Source of the DNA: Macrophomina tecta
Taxonomy: Eukaryota; Ascomycota; Dothideomycetes; Botryosphaeriales; Botryosphaeriaceae
NCBI GenBank assembly: GCA_024180945.1
Contig: JAKSGN010000007.1
Span: 1,798,001 to 1,862,000, forward strand
Reading direction: 5' to 3'
DNA: 64,000 bases
Part shown: positions 46,338 to 58,942 of the stretch, one piece after another
How positions within the stretch are numbered: position 1 is the stretch's first letter
Layout: each line of letters starts with the position of its first letter
The notes under the pieces: model-generated
The model's input: the letters and a program-made list of their open reading frames with translations, nothing else
Databases searched by the model: none
What the model was told of the DNA's origin: nothing
Position numbers and translations under genes: made by a program

Positions 46338-49300
46338 TTAGTCCCGCTCAACTTCGCCGTGATTGCCCAATCCACTGCACTCGTAGAGGTTGATATGTGT
46401 GTCCTGGAGGGCCGAGCCTGCAATCATCATCCGATGAGGGTGGAAGGCCGTTGTCGAGATGGGCGTGAACCGCTTATTTTGTAAGAAGCCAGTGTACGGC
46501 TCGAAGTTTGAGAGATGCTTGCCGCTGTTGAGGTTGTATAGTTTGACGACATGGCGTTCATATCCACTACTACATGTCAGCAAAAGCCTGGCAATGATGC
46601 AAGACCGTAAGACTCACACTGCGAAGACGGGAGCGTGCTCATGCACACTCAGACTCCTAAGGGTGTCCCTGGTTGCCTGGATGGTCTTGACACTGCGGTC
46701 CATGCGGATGTCCCACAGCTTGACCTCGCCGTCGCGACACGCACTGACCAGCTCACGCTGACCGCCGCGCTGGAGATGAATGTTGGTCAACCATTGCTTG
46801 TGCTCCTTCCACACCTTTACCATTTCGCGCTTTTTCTCCATGCGCTGGTCGTAGATGCGCACTGCACCGTCGCCGAAGCCAGCGGCAAACACCTGACCCT
46901 CGACTTGGTCAGACGTAAGCGAGGTGATGCATGAACCAGAGCGTGCATTGATATCCTGAAATTTCAGTCAGGACCAAGCGATGATCACAAGCGACACATG
47001 AGAACTCACCTGCGTGCATGTCTCGCTTCCGGCATTCCACACTCGAATGACGCGAACATCACCAGCAACTAGAATGTGACCTCGACCCTGTTGCCAGTCG
47101 AAGACAAGCCCGGCATATCTGTTGCTGGGTACAAGGTCCGTCAGAGCGCGGAATGATGTCACTAACTCCACCTTATTCGGGTCCTCGTAGTCGCGGTAAA
47201 GTTTGATTACACCGTCAGACGAGCCAGTCATCAATAACGCTTGATCATCTTCATTGATGAATTTGACTTCTGTCATCTTGGAGCCAACCGGATTGCCGTT
47301 GGAGAAACGGTTGAGACGTGTATGCCGCTCCCAGTCCCATACACTGCCCATCATGTTAGCAACTACTTCCCTGGAAACGAGTGAACAGGTATGGCTTACC
47401 AGACGGTATCGCTGTCGTCAGTGACAACCAAGTGCTCCTCAAACTGGTGGAAGCACATCTTAACAGGCTGGCTACCGTTATTGAAGAAGCCCTTTGGCTT
47501 GTCCCAGCGGTTGCTTCCTGCAATCTCCTTTAGTGGCTGTGTCTCCGCAATGATCTTATCATTACGGTTGCGACGCCACAAGCGCATGTTGTAATCCATG
47601 CTGCCAGGCTCATCCGCCTCGGTTGGCTTCATCTGTGGCTCACGGAAGTACTCGGCTGACCATTCAAAGAATTTGCTCTTGAGAGGTATGCTTGGCTTCT
47701 GGTTCAGATTTCTCCGCTTGTATGTACGAGGAGTTGGTACTTTGTCCGGCGTGTTGGAGGACGTTGCAGTGCGAACCGAGTCCTTTTCATCTGGCGGCCG
47801 GTTCCACTCACTTGGAATTCGACCACGTGAACTTACAGTGCTAGACCTCGTCGGACTCTTCATGGTATTCACTGGGCTGCTGTCGGAACTGGAATGCCCA
47901 GAGCCGAAGGCCAGATTCTTGAGGGAGGCGGCAACACTCGCGGTCCTACGCATTCCCGCAGAGAGGAAGCCATCTTGTTTCGAAGAAGTCGTGGTTGTTG
48001 ATGACTGTGTTGGTTGCGGGACAGAATGAGATTGATCAGCGTACGAGCTACGGGGAGCTTTTTTCTTGGCCTCTGCGCTGAGCTGAGCAATCTCGTCCAT
48101 CAGAGCTTGTGCATAAGATGCGAGCGGAGACTCTAGCACCGCATTCAGCACATAGTCGACGATAACGCAAGCATTGTCTGCGACTTCCGGGTGGGGATCG
48201 ATGGACAGGATCAAGATGTCCTTCCACATGGCTGAAAAGACAGTGTTCTGTGGCAAACCACCCGGTGACTCAGTACCATCCTGTGGACTGGACCGATGGC
48301 CTGTAAGGTTTGCATCGCCGTCTAGATCACCATCATGTGACTTTCGAAGTGCATTCCTCTCTTCTTGAAGCTGTTTGAAGGCAGCCACAACAAATTTATT
48401 GTCATAACGAGCGACGAAGGTAGAGAAGAAGACGAGGAGTTCTTTCCGGACCATACTGTTGCCGTCATGGGCCATAAAGAGCAGGTTGCCGGCAATCGAC
48501 TCCTCTATCTGGGCAACCTGAGGTGTGACATCGGGAATACCCAGGAATGTGGTGAGGGCGTGAAGCATAGAGGCTCTAACCTCAGCTACCGGATCCGTCC
48601 GAAGGAAAAGTAAACGTTGGTGTGCCTGAACCTGTATGCCGGTCCATTTGGCCTCGGGATAGTCGACCCACAGCATACTAAGACAGAGGCAGGACCACTG
48701 CCGTAGTAGAGGATTGTGCAGATCTCCGAGGTGGCCAAGGCAGCTTTCAAAGACTTCAGGGCTAAGCGAGACCACTTGACCCTGGTGGAAGTCTTTGCAG
48801 AACATGGCCACAATGAACGCGCACATGGCACGGTGCTCACTCTGGTTCCCGATAGGTATCCCCGAATTGGGGTTGAGGATGCTGATAAAATAGGTGTAGC
48901 CATTGTCCTTCAATAAATCGGTCTGGCAGGATTGGTCCACTGCCAAGATGCGGGCCCAGATGAATACCATGACAGGCTTGAGCTCCATGGCTTGCGATTG
49001 CAACAGTTTGAGAACGTAGGGAAAGATGCCGATGCTCAATGCCAGGTTCACAGCCCAGGGCCCAAGATCGAGGAATTTGCTGAGCAAGATCAATGCACGC
49101 AGACGGTGTACTTGACTCAGGAGGACCTGCAAGACTATGGGGAGCTGCTCGGGTACCCGTTGCTCCATCGCGCCGCCTTGATCCAGGTAGACCTCAAAAG
49201 CGGTTAACTGCTCGGCGAAGAAGTTCGAATGTTGATATTCATACTGCTTCTCTCCTCGTTCAGCAGCAATCAGGTTCGGAAGCTGGGCAAGTATCATCTC

Positions 49301-50776
49301 CACCGCAAGATCCCAGCTCTTCCAGAGAGGGTGATCATGCGTCTCAGGAATTTCCGGGTAACATTGTGGATGGCAGTGGTAAACTCTCATGATGCGTTGA
49401 GCCAGAAGAAAGTTTCGGAACAGGGCGGCAACCATGAGATCCTGTCGGAAAAGCTTCTTGAAGAGAGGTTTCGACAGTGAATTCCATGCAATAGTATCAG
49501 TGATAGCAGTGAAAATCCAGTTGAGCTCGCCAATCGGAGTGCGCCTTTCTGAAACACGACCTGGGATGTTGGCGGCATCCTGGAGGGTTATGCCTGTCGG
49601 AAGAGGGTTTTGCAGGATGAAGAACCGAACCGCCATTTCAATAGGAGTGGTCAGGCATGACGTAAATACGTCAGCAGGCAGGTCAGGGTTGGTGGGTAGA
49701 GTTTCCTTCTCCCTGCAGGCCGCAAGATGTATGCAATCGCTGAAATCCATAATCTCAGCAGTCGGGTCCCGCCTCAGCAGTTCCGCGTTCTCCTGCTCGT
49801 GCTTCTCGGCGAATTTGTTGAAGTTCTGGATGATCAAACCTGCATCGGAGCAGTCATACACAAACAGACTGGGCGCGCCGAGCCATGCCTGTAGGTCATA
49901 CAAGGAGATGGGGATGTACTGGGTGTAATTCCTGTTGAAGACCCAGATTTCACCAGACGACGTGGGCCTAGGTACTCCATGGCCGTTGTAGTGGAACAAC
50001 ACACGCTCATTACGGGCATTCTTGCGCAGTGTGGAGCAGTACCTGCGCGTCTCATCGACAGTCGGGTCAAGGCACAACTTGTAGCGGGTACGCATGCTAA
50101 GCTGCTCATACTGAGTCTGCAAAGCCTTCCCAATATTGTTCATAGGAGTGTGACCCGAGGTGCCTGTTGAGACGGTGGGATCTATCCAACACTCTAATTT
50201 GGCGCAAGGGTTGGTTTTGATAACGTCCGGAGGATCGACACCAATGTTCAGGCACAGGGCAAGCACAGCGGAGACAGTCTTCAGCCTGTCCTTCATGCGC
50301 CATTCTTGGAGAGGGTAGGTTTCACTGTCGTCCTTGGGATTGCCGTTCGTCTCGTGCTTCTTGTCGGTGAAGTACATGAAGAAGGTGGAGCTCAAGAGGT
50401 TCTGGTATTCCTCGGAGGTGAGCTGAGTCTCCCAGCCGTGACGAATCGTCCACTCTCCATCTGCACTCGCGTGGTCGTCATCGTCGTGCCCCTGCAATTC
50501 ATTATGTCGAGGGCCAAAGTCGCTTTTGGCGCGCAGTATCATCGGTCGAGCGGGCGCGGAGCCGTTTGCGCCGTTTACGCGGGGTTCGGCCATGGTTTCG
50601 CTGCGGCGCTCACGCGCTCCAGTTGCAGAGGATGAGCGTGGACTTGGTGCGTCGTCCCAGCGGTCGCGGCGGTCGGGTCGCGCGTCAGCGAGCAAGTTGC
50701 TTTCGGCGGTTTGCGGAGATGGGTGAGCGTTTGACTGAGGATTGTTCGCCCCGGAGGAGGATGTGAGGACCCTCAT
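46338..50776 (-). CDS. KOG1: Raptor/Kog1, TORC1 scaffold subunit
   Basis: Four exons (47400-50776, 47010-47343, 46618-46955, 46338-46566) encode 1425 residues; introns of 56, 54 and 51 nt cluster in the WD40 part. Kog1 presents substrates to the TOR kinase in TORC1 at the vacuole. The Raptor N-terminal caspase-like domain is clear: EYQNLLSSTFFMYFTDKKHE, ECWIDPTVSTG (about 195), HYNGHGVPRPTSSGEIW (262 on) and FVYDCSDAGLI (305 on). A HEAT-like helical solenoid follows (with ILLSKFLDLGPWAVNLALSI, typical of Raptor). Next come a Ser/Thr-rich linker near 920-1060, KSKFFEWSAEYFREPQM, and a C-terminal WD40 propeller from about 1110 (DTVCVWDWE, DGEVKLWDIRMDR). The start is uncertain: MRVLTSS at 50776 or MAEPRVNG at 50593. 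It shares its promoter region with the Tea1-like gene. Confidence 0.94.
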
Positions 50777-52077
50777 AGCAAATAGCGGCAGGTTGGCGGT
50801 CCCATCTGCGACGAGCGCAGCAGAGGCGAGGCGCTGGCGGGGGTTTTATCGCGTGGAGCGTCGGTGTGGAAGAAGCTCACCGGCAAAGGCAGCGACGCGA
50901 TATTCGTGGAGGTGCCCTCATGGCATGCCCGACACTCGAACTAGCTCACCGGCTCGCCGACTGCTATACTGCCGCGCCGCTCACCGCCTTGCACCCAGCC
51001 AATGGGGCCCGCCCGCCGGGCAGCTGCATCCTGCGCTGCACTGCGCGCTTGTCAAGGGTGCAGAGGGCGAGCAAGGATGCGTCGACCCCGGCGGCAGATT
51101 GCCATGATGTCGTGGAAGGGTATTTACTTTCTTTTTTTTTTTTTTTTTTTTTTTTGGCGGCAGCCGGGAGGAGAGCCGGGGGCACTCGCGCTTGCATGCT
51201 GTTTCTCTCGAAATAATGCACCGGGGAAGATAAAGTCGATAGCGGCCAGCTGCCGAGTGCGCGGCGGCAGGCGGCTGCGGGGTGCACGCCCCCATCGAGG
51301 GCGTGCGCAACGAAATGCTCGCCTGGAATGTACACACAGCCGCACTCCGAGACGGCGGCTCACACGCATTCCTACCCCTTCCGGGACGCGTCCGCGCTGT
51401 GATTATTTGTGCCCGCCAGCAGTAGCAGCAGCCAGCAGCAGCACGGCGGCATGACGCACCTCCGCCCATGCGCGCTCCGCTCACGGGTGGCCAATGGCAG
51501 GGCGGCCGAGGCGCTGCTAAGCGCAGATCCTCAGGGGAAGCCGGGCGGCGCTGGATGAGGCAGAGACGGAGTGCGAGCAGCAATTTTGGGCCTGCAGCAT
51601 GACTCTGCGGAGATCACCATGGCCGCCTCAGGGACCAGGCGGGTATAACGATGCCCTGAAGCCCTACTTTTTGCACGCCGCGAATTTCTGCTGCGCTAAA
51701 AGGGCGGTTGTTGTTGCATCCCACGCCCTCCGAGAGCGCGCGAGCCCTCTTGCAGCCCAGCGCCGACCCCCTTCCCGTGTCCTCTGTACGCTGTCTCAGG
51801 TTCTCAACCCCATCCCCGAACGCCAATCTCTCGCTCCGCCGTCACCATCTGCGGTCCTGCACCCTCCACTGCTGCGGAAACGTGCGCACAGACGCGATTC
51901 ATGTGCGGCCGCCATCCGCTTCAAGACATCTGGTCCTTGACCCCCAGCGACGTCCATCACCACCACCCGCACGAAGTCCTCCTTTCTCTTCGCCCGCCCT
52001 GCGTCTGGATGTCCAGATAGCCGGTCCATCGCTGGCCACACCACCTTGCGACCGGCCCCCAGGCCCCGCTGCCGCCC
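50777..52077. promoter_or_regulatory. Divergent promoter, KOG1 / Tea1-like
   Basis: 1.3 kb GC-rich region between two divergent starts. CCAAT boxes lie at 50999-51003 and 51491-51495 (plus strand) and could bind the HAP/NF-Y complex. A run of about 24 T lies at 51132-51155 and could exclude nucleosomes. Open frames across it on both strands are low complexity and lack motifs. Confidence 0.55.
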
Positions 52078-55000
52078 ATGTCGTTCCTTTTCAAATCCAA
52101 GAAGCAGCAGCAGCCCACGTCGGCGCTCCCTGCCGCGTCGCGCAACATCACCTCGTCTGATGGCCCGCCAGCGTCCTCCATACCCACCGCCAATGGCATG
52201 CGAGGAGCTCCTGCGCCGCGGGAGCCTGAGCCAGCCAGGAACTCCCCGCAGGCCCAGACACCCACGCCCACGGCGTCTGTAAATAACTCCCTGAGCTCCC
52301 TGCAGGGCCCCGACAACACCTCGAGCCCGGAGCCCACCAAAATGCGAGAGCGATCGGATTCCCAGCTGCAGGTAATTTAATTTTTTTTTTTTTTTGTCTT
52401 TGACACTCGCGCCGACTACCTCCGCCGCTGCCCAATCGCGGCCGAGGCCGCCGCCCCCAAAAAGTCATGCTGATGCTGACCTCTCCACCAGAACGGGCGT
52501 GCCTCGCAAGCTCCCCCGCCGCGAGGTCTCTCCGAATCGCCTTACCCGTGGTCCCAACGCCGTCTGAACTTCACTACCGCCTCTAGCCCGTTCCCGCGCT
52601 ACGGCGCTGCCGTTAATTCCACCGCGTCCAAGGATGGCACAATATATCTCATGGGAGGCTTGGTCAACGGGACGACCGTCAAAGGCGATCTGTGGATGAC
52701 GGAAGCAGGCTCCGGCAACATGGCATGTCACCCAGTCGCCACAACTTCAGAAGGCCCAGGTCCTAGAGTCGGGCATGCCAGCCTACTAGTTGGAAACGCC
52801 TTCATTGTCTTTGGAGGAGATACCAAGCTAGATGAAGGCGACCTTCTCGACGATACTCTTTACCTCCTGAACACATGTACGTACTTTTCGCGTCGTGCCC
52901 GATCTGACATGGCTGACACTGGACAGCAACGAAGCAATGGTCGCGCGCCCTGCCGGCAGGACCTCGGCCATCAGGCCGTTACGGTCACACGTTGAATATT
53001 CTAGGGTCGAGGATATACATTTTCGGTGGTCAAGTAGAAGGATTTTTCTTCAACGACTTGGTCGCATTCGACCTGAACGCATTGCAAGTTCCGAACAACC
53101 GATGGGAGGTACTCATACCGAACAGCTCAGACGGAGGTCCACCCCCAGGCCAGATCCCCCCTGCTAGAACTAACCATACGATCGTAACGTGGAACGACAA
53201 GCTTTACTTGTAAGTTCTGCTCAGTAATACTGGTGATTCTAATGGCTGATCAAGGTGCCAGGTTTGGCGGTACGGATGGCATAAACTGGTTTAGCGATGT
53301 TTGGGCCTACGATCCTAATACTAATGCTTGGTCTGAACTTGACTGCATTGGCTATATTCCTCTCGCACGCGAGGGACATGCGGCTGCTATCGTCAATGAC
53401 ACCATGTACGTCTTCGGAGGCCGGACTAGGGAAGGTACCGATCTGGGGGATTTGGCCGCATTCAAAATTACGTCTCGCCGGTGGTACATGTTCCAAAACA
53501 TGGGCCCTTCTCCATCGCCGCGCTCTGGACACAGCATGACCTCGTATGGCAAGCATATCGTGGTATTGGCCGGCGAGCCAAGTTCCTCCGCCCCGGATCG
53601 CAACGAACTGAGCCTGGCCTATGTTCTGGACACTTCAAAAATCCGGTATCCGTCGAGCGAGCAGTCGCCAGCTCCTTCTTCTGAGAGACAAGGCGGGCGA
53701 AAGATGAGCGTTGGAGAGAAGTCCGGTATACCCCAAGGTCGAGTGGGGCGTGAAAGCATGATGGCTGGTCCGATGGGTGCTCCACCTGCCAGGCCTGCCG
53801 ATGGTCCTCCGGTGGTTGGCAGCCCACCGAATGGCGCTGCTGGTGCGGGTTCTCGACTACCTCGCGCAACTGGCCCTCCACCATCATCTGGGCCGCCTCC
53901 GCAAGGGCCGCCTCCGCAAGGGCAGCCTCCGCAGCCGCGGGTGAACGGCGCCAGACCGGGAAGCAAGACACCAACAAAGGCCTCTGGATTTGGACCTACT
54001 GTGGATACTGCAAGAGCTGCTGCATTCGATAGAGACACTATGTCTCCAGTCAACAGAGACAGCCCAACTGCTCGGGAAGTTGAGCCGCAGAGTGTTGCAG
54101 CTCGTGCCATGCGAGAGCAGGGTCGGGACCAGAGCCCTAGGGGACAGAGCCCTCGAGGACTTCGCAGCCCCGTTCAAGCAAAATCACCTCATAATCACAA
54201 GGAGTCTGTCGATTCCACAAAAAGTGGACCTTCGCGTTCCGACTCGCGCACTCGCCATCAGCAATCTTTGGACAATATCGTACAAGAATCTCCCCGCGGA
54301 TCCATTGAAGGCCACAAGCACAAGCGCTCAACAAGTCGTGAAGTAGAGCGGCCAATTGACAGCGGAATCGGCTCATCACCAGCTGTCAAGCAGCAGAATG
54401 AAGAGATCATCCGGGAGTTGGAGGCTGCGAGGAGCCGGAATGCTTGGCTTGCATCCGAACTGGCTCTGGCACGCAAGGCCGGCTACCAGGCGAACGCTTC
54501 AAACAGTCCTGTGCTTGATGAGAGAGCAGCAGACGCTTTTGGCGATGATGACAAACCTTTGGTGGAAGCTCTCATCAAGATGAGGGCCGAGCTGGCCAAG
54601 GTGCAAAGTTCAATCGATGCGCAAGCGGTCGAAGCTGCGAATAAGATTGCCCAAATCGAAAAGCAAAGGGATGCCGCTATCAGCGAAGCAGTCTACGCTA
54701 AGACGAAACTGGCAGCCCACGGTGGTAGCCAAGCAGGGACTCCACTACCGGATGGAAACAGAGGGAATATGACACCGGACATGGATCGTATGAACGACCT
54801 TAACAGACGCCTCGCAGCTTCTCTTGCCTCGCAAACTGAGCTTTCCTCGCGCGTGGACGGTCTCTTGGTCGAGATCGAGGCGGAGAAAAGAACGCGCAGA
54901 CTCGCTGAGGAAACAGCCGAGGCTGCACAGAAACGTGCCAGTGAGCTTGATTCTTACCGTCAACGGACCATGATGGAGTTGGAATCCCTAAGAGCCGAGC

Positions 55001-56982
55001 TACATGAGGCAGAGAAGGCCGCGCGTGAAGAGTCAGCATCTTCCGCTGAAGCGAAGGCGTCTGCTCAAATGCTCGCAGTGGACAAATCAGAGCTTTCTGG
55101 AAAGCTCGCCCGGGCTCTTGAAGACGTCAAGACCCACTCCGGCGTCTTGGAATCCCTCCGCGCCGCCGTCAGTGCATCGACGGACAAGGCTGCTTTACTG
55201 GAGTCGAAGCTCGAGGATGAACGCAGCCAACGTGCGGAACTCGAGCAAGCTCTTGCTAAACTCCGGGCGGAGCATGAGGACAGTAAAGCGGAGCTTGAGA
55301 GCACTGCACGTCGTCTCAGAGACTCCGAAGAAATTGCCGCGAAGCACGCCGAAGAAGCTGCTATGCACCGTGAGGCTGTGCTCAATGGGTTGGCTCGGGC
55401 TACTGATCAGGATGCTGAAGATAATGTTGCCGACCAAAGGGTTCAGATCCTTCAACAGCAGGTTGATGCAGCCAGCGCCATGGTTCGTAAGAATCAAGAA
55501 GCTGCTGATCTTGCTTCTGAGAAGCTTCGTCGCGCAGAGGAGCGTATCGCAGGGCTTGAGACCTTCCAGGAACAAGCAAGCAGGGAAGGCCTTTCGATCC
55601 GGAAACAATTACAGAACGCTATGCGCGAAATGCAACAGCTCCAGTCAGAGAAGTCCGAATTACAGCAGCAGTTCGAGAGACAGGTTCTCGAAGCGAACGC
55701 CCATGAGGTGCAACTCAAAACGCTCAAGAACTTGTTGGACGAGCGTGGCATCAGCACAAGCGCTGCGGAGCACAGGCGCTCGCGGGCGCTCGACAGCCCC
55801 AGCTCGCGCTTCAGCACTCCTGAACTTAACCGTGTCCGCGAGCTCGAGCAGCAGCTCGACGCCAGTCTCAAGGCCCATGACGAGATGCGTGCAAGCTTCG
55901 AGAGCCGTGAGGCGGAGATCAGCAAGGAATGGGAAGAGAAGATTACTGCGCTCCACAACGATCATCAAGCGGCTGTCAAGTATCTTCGTGGAACGGAGAA
56001 GATGCTGACGAAGATGAAGTCCGAGCTCGAACGCTACAAGGCTAACAACGCCGAATTGGAGAAGGAGCTGGACAGGGCAAAGCAGAGAGGCCTCAGCCCT
56101 AACCAGGACTCTACGGATTGGGAGGCTGAACGCGAGTCTCTCCGCACGGAGCTTTCGAACGTCCAACTCAATCTTAAGAACTCGGTGTCTGAGCTTGAGG
56201 GCCAGATCTCACAGCTCCAGACAGATTTGGAAACTGCCCGCCGCGAGCAAGAGGCTGCTGCTAAGAAAGCCCAACAATTCGAACAATCTGCTGCTCAGCA
56301 ACAGATGGAAATTGAAAACCTCAGACACGAGAAAGCCGCCTTGGAAGAGCGCGCTAAAGATGCCGAGCGACGCGTCCAGATGTTCCTCGATCAATTCGAG
56401 AACAGTGTTGACAACTATCGCCGTCAGTCCCAGATGGTCATGCAATCACATGGTCCTAGCGGAAATGCCCCAGGGCACAGTCATCATCGGTCGCACGACA
56501 GCATTGCCGGCGAGAGTATATACAGCCAGGCTACGGATGTTACAGATCGCACCGCTACTCCCCCGCAGTCACAGGTCACTGCTGCAGCAACTCGGAATTC
56601 GATGGCGCTAGACAGCCTTGCTACTGAGCTTGAGACATTGCGCTCGCATTGGGAGAGCACGAACAAGGCGTACCGCCTCAGCCAGAACTCGTACTTCGAC
56701 CGCACACCAACAACGGAAAATGTGGACTTCAGCGAGAGCCTCGGCTCGTGGCGTAAACGCCTTGATCTGGACGACGAGGATGACGACCAACCGACGATGC
56801 AATATGCAAACCAACCCTCGTCAGCACAGATTCAGAAACAGCCGTCCCCAGCCCTGCAGAGTAGTCACGATCGTAAGCGCAGCCAAGAGAGCGATGCTAG
56901 GACACCCACGGTTGCGACTATGAACGGTGTTCAACCTGGATCCCCAACAGGGCCTGGCCCGGGTGGCGCAGCGATGATATAA
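52078..56982 (+). CDS. Kelch-repeat cell-end marker, Tea1/TeaA type
   Basis: Four exons (52078-52371, 52492-52876, 52927-53209, 53262-56982) encode 1560 residues; introns are 120, 50 and 52 nt. After a Ser/Pro-rich start (MSFLFKSKKQQQP), six or so Kelch blades span about residues 115-385, seen as repeated GG turns: YLMGGLVNG, FIVFGGDTK, IYIFGGQVEG, LYLFGGTDGINWF, MYVFGGRTREG and HIVVLAGEP. A Pro/Gln/Gly-rich linker (PPPQG repeats) follows, then a very long coiled coil from about 470 to 1400, rich in Glu, Lys, Arg, Leu and Ala heptads. This is the layout of S. pombe Tea1 and Aspergillus TeaA, which ride microtubule plus ends to the cell tip and mark the site of polar growth. The tail is Gly/Pro-rich without an obvious CaaX box. 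High confidence in family, less in strict orthology. Confidence 0.9.
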
Positions 56983-58529
56983 TTGAAAGATGAGCATGCA
57001 GAGCACTCGAGGAGATGTGACTGATGTGAGGACCTTCGGGAACACGGTTGAATGGTACATGAAATTTCGGCCATGATCATGGGTACCCAGCAAGCATGAT
57101 GTTGCGATGAAGGATCAATTAAGGGAGTCATATTTCAGTTTTCCTATTTTAGCCATCGGTTTGATCATTGATCTCTCCTGATTGGTTTTTAATGGCGTAT
57201 CGTCATTTTCGGACATGTGCAATGCTACAAAGTTGCTGTACCTCTGTCCCATTTTCCTGATACATTGCCCTTCTGTTTATTATTTCATGACTATTTTCCC
57301 ATACTTTTCTCCGCGAAAGTCGTTTTAGTGCCCCTAGTACCCCAATGTCTGTGTTTTGCTCTGTTTCTTTTTGCTTCATTTCTTCCGCTTTTTTCTTTTC
57401 TTTTCTTTTCTTTCTTTTATTTTATTTTTTTTTTTTTTTTGCACAGATACCTTTTTCTCTTCGCTATACCTCCGGGGTCCATATTCCCGCTCCCAGCATG
57501 GAAAAGAGCTGGTGAGGCTTTTGCTTTATTCGATCAGGCATAGTACTGCTTTAACCTTAGATTCCCCGCCAGTGGGAGGGGGACCTTTTTACTCGTGGTT
57601 TTAACTCACCTTTTTGATACTGTTTTCTTCCGAGCTCTGGACACCTTTAGTGGTGTTCTCCCCTCTCTCTTACGTATTACCCCGCTTGTCGTCTTCGTTT
57701 TCACCAAGGCGCTGTCTGTGGAGAGAAAAAATACCATTGATGCCAGCTCGCTCCCCTCTTTTTCTAATGAGCTTGCTTCTTCTCTTTTTACCCTTTCAGT
57801 TGGCTTTCATCGTGCATGTGTGACTCTGTCGGTGTAATTGTGTGTGCAGAATTTTCGAATGCCTTATTGGAATTGATAGAGGTGTTCTACCCAGGCAGCC
57901 GGCTGTAGGGTTATGAGGTTTCGTCTGCCACTTTGTTCCGAGCACGAAGTCATTAGTTGGGATGAAAGCACAGAGATGGTTGCTTTGTTGTGTACTATTA
58001 AATTTGATTCAAAGGTACAATCGCCGCATAATCTTTGTAAGATGGTTTGCCCGGTATGAGAGACGAATTCAGGTTCTTTAAATGAGGTTCTGCTGCGCTC
58101 GTGATGTACATACGGCGCGAGGTTGGTGCTGGTAGTTTGGTAATGGCCGTCTTAAATGTGTGGAGAATCAGAGCATTCATGTTACTGCCATTGGTAGGCA
58201 CGCTGATAGAAATGCGTCCGGAGATCTGCTTGGTTGCGCGCATCCCCTAGTTTACTAATTTACAGATATTAGATAACTTGAACTTATGCATATGCACGTA
58301 CATACCATTTTGCTATGACCAATGCCCACAGCGCTTTTAACCTCCGGAACCAACCACAGAGAGTCCTTTCTCATCTTCCAAAACTGTCTCTCTGCTACTT
58401 TCTTCGCACTTTAGTGTACGACCCAACATTTCAGGCGCGTGTCCCAATTTCCATTCTTACACAGCTTCAGACTGAGTGCTGTGTAGTATATAGAGAAATG
58501 GCCACTGGATCAAGAGCGGCTAGTGTTTT
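56983..58529. other. Intergenic, Tea1-like 3' region to copia insertion
   Basis: 1.55 kb. It includes pyrimidine-rich stretches (57350-57440) that may contain the Tea1-like 3' UTR. Short frames such as 57998-58243 minus and 58315-58584 plus lack motifs; the latter crosses into the retrotransposon LTR. Confidence 0.55.
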
Positions 58530-58700
58530 TGTTGGATCAATCACGTGTTTCAAGGTCTCCTTATTATCACACCACATCGCTTAGCTACAATTACTCGTAT
58601 AAGAGGCGGTCGGGTCACCAACCCTCTCCCTCTTCATGCCAATCAATGCCAATCCACTTTCTTCATTACTAAATAAGCTATCACCTCACTTATTCCAATA
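58530..58700 (+). repeat. 5' LTR of copia element
   Basis: 171 bp, from TGTTGGATCAATC to ATTCCAATA. It is identical to the 3' LTR except for seven transitions. Confidence 0.93.
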
Positions 58701-58711
58701 GTTATAAGCCC
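58701..58711 (+). other. Primer binding site, half-tRNA-iMet type
   Basis: GTTATAAGCCC follows the 5' LTR directly. With one G-to-A change it equals GTTATGAGCCC, the complement of the initiator tRNA-Met anticodon-arm region used as a cleaved half-tRNA primer by Drosophila copia and relatives. This position and sequence support the copia call. Confidence 0.6.
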
Positions 58712-58942
58712 GGATGCGTCTTAATACCTTCTGCAGTCTAAGCCATCCTTCCTAGCACTACTTTATGCTATTCCGAGCGTTCCGTGGCATCCGGACGTTC
58801 CTCCCTAGCAATTATCTGCTATACGTGTCCTATAACGGAGCGCCCCTACTACCTCCTAATAGCACGTTTTCTACCTACAGTAGAGTGCCTTTGCAGCCTC
58901 CCCAGCGCAACACCCTTAAGTAACGGCTTATTTATTAGCCTC

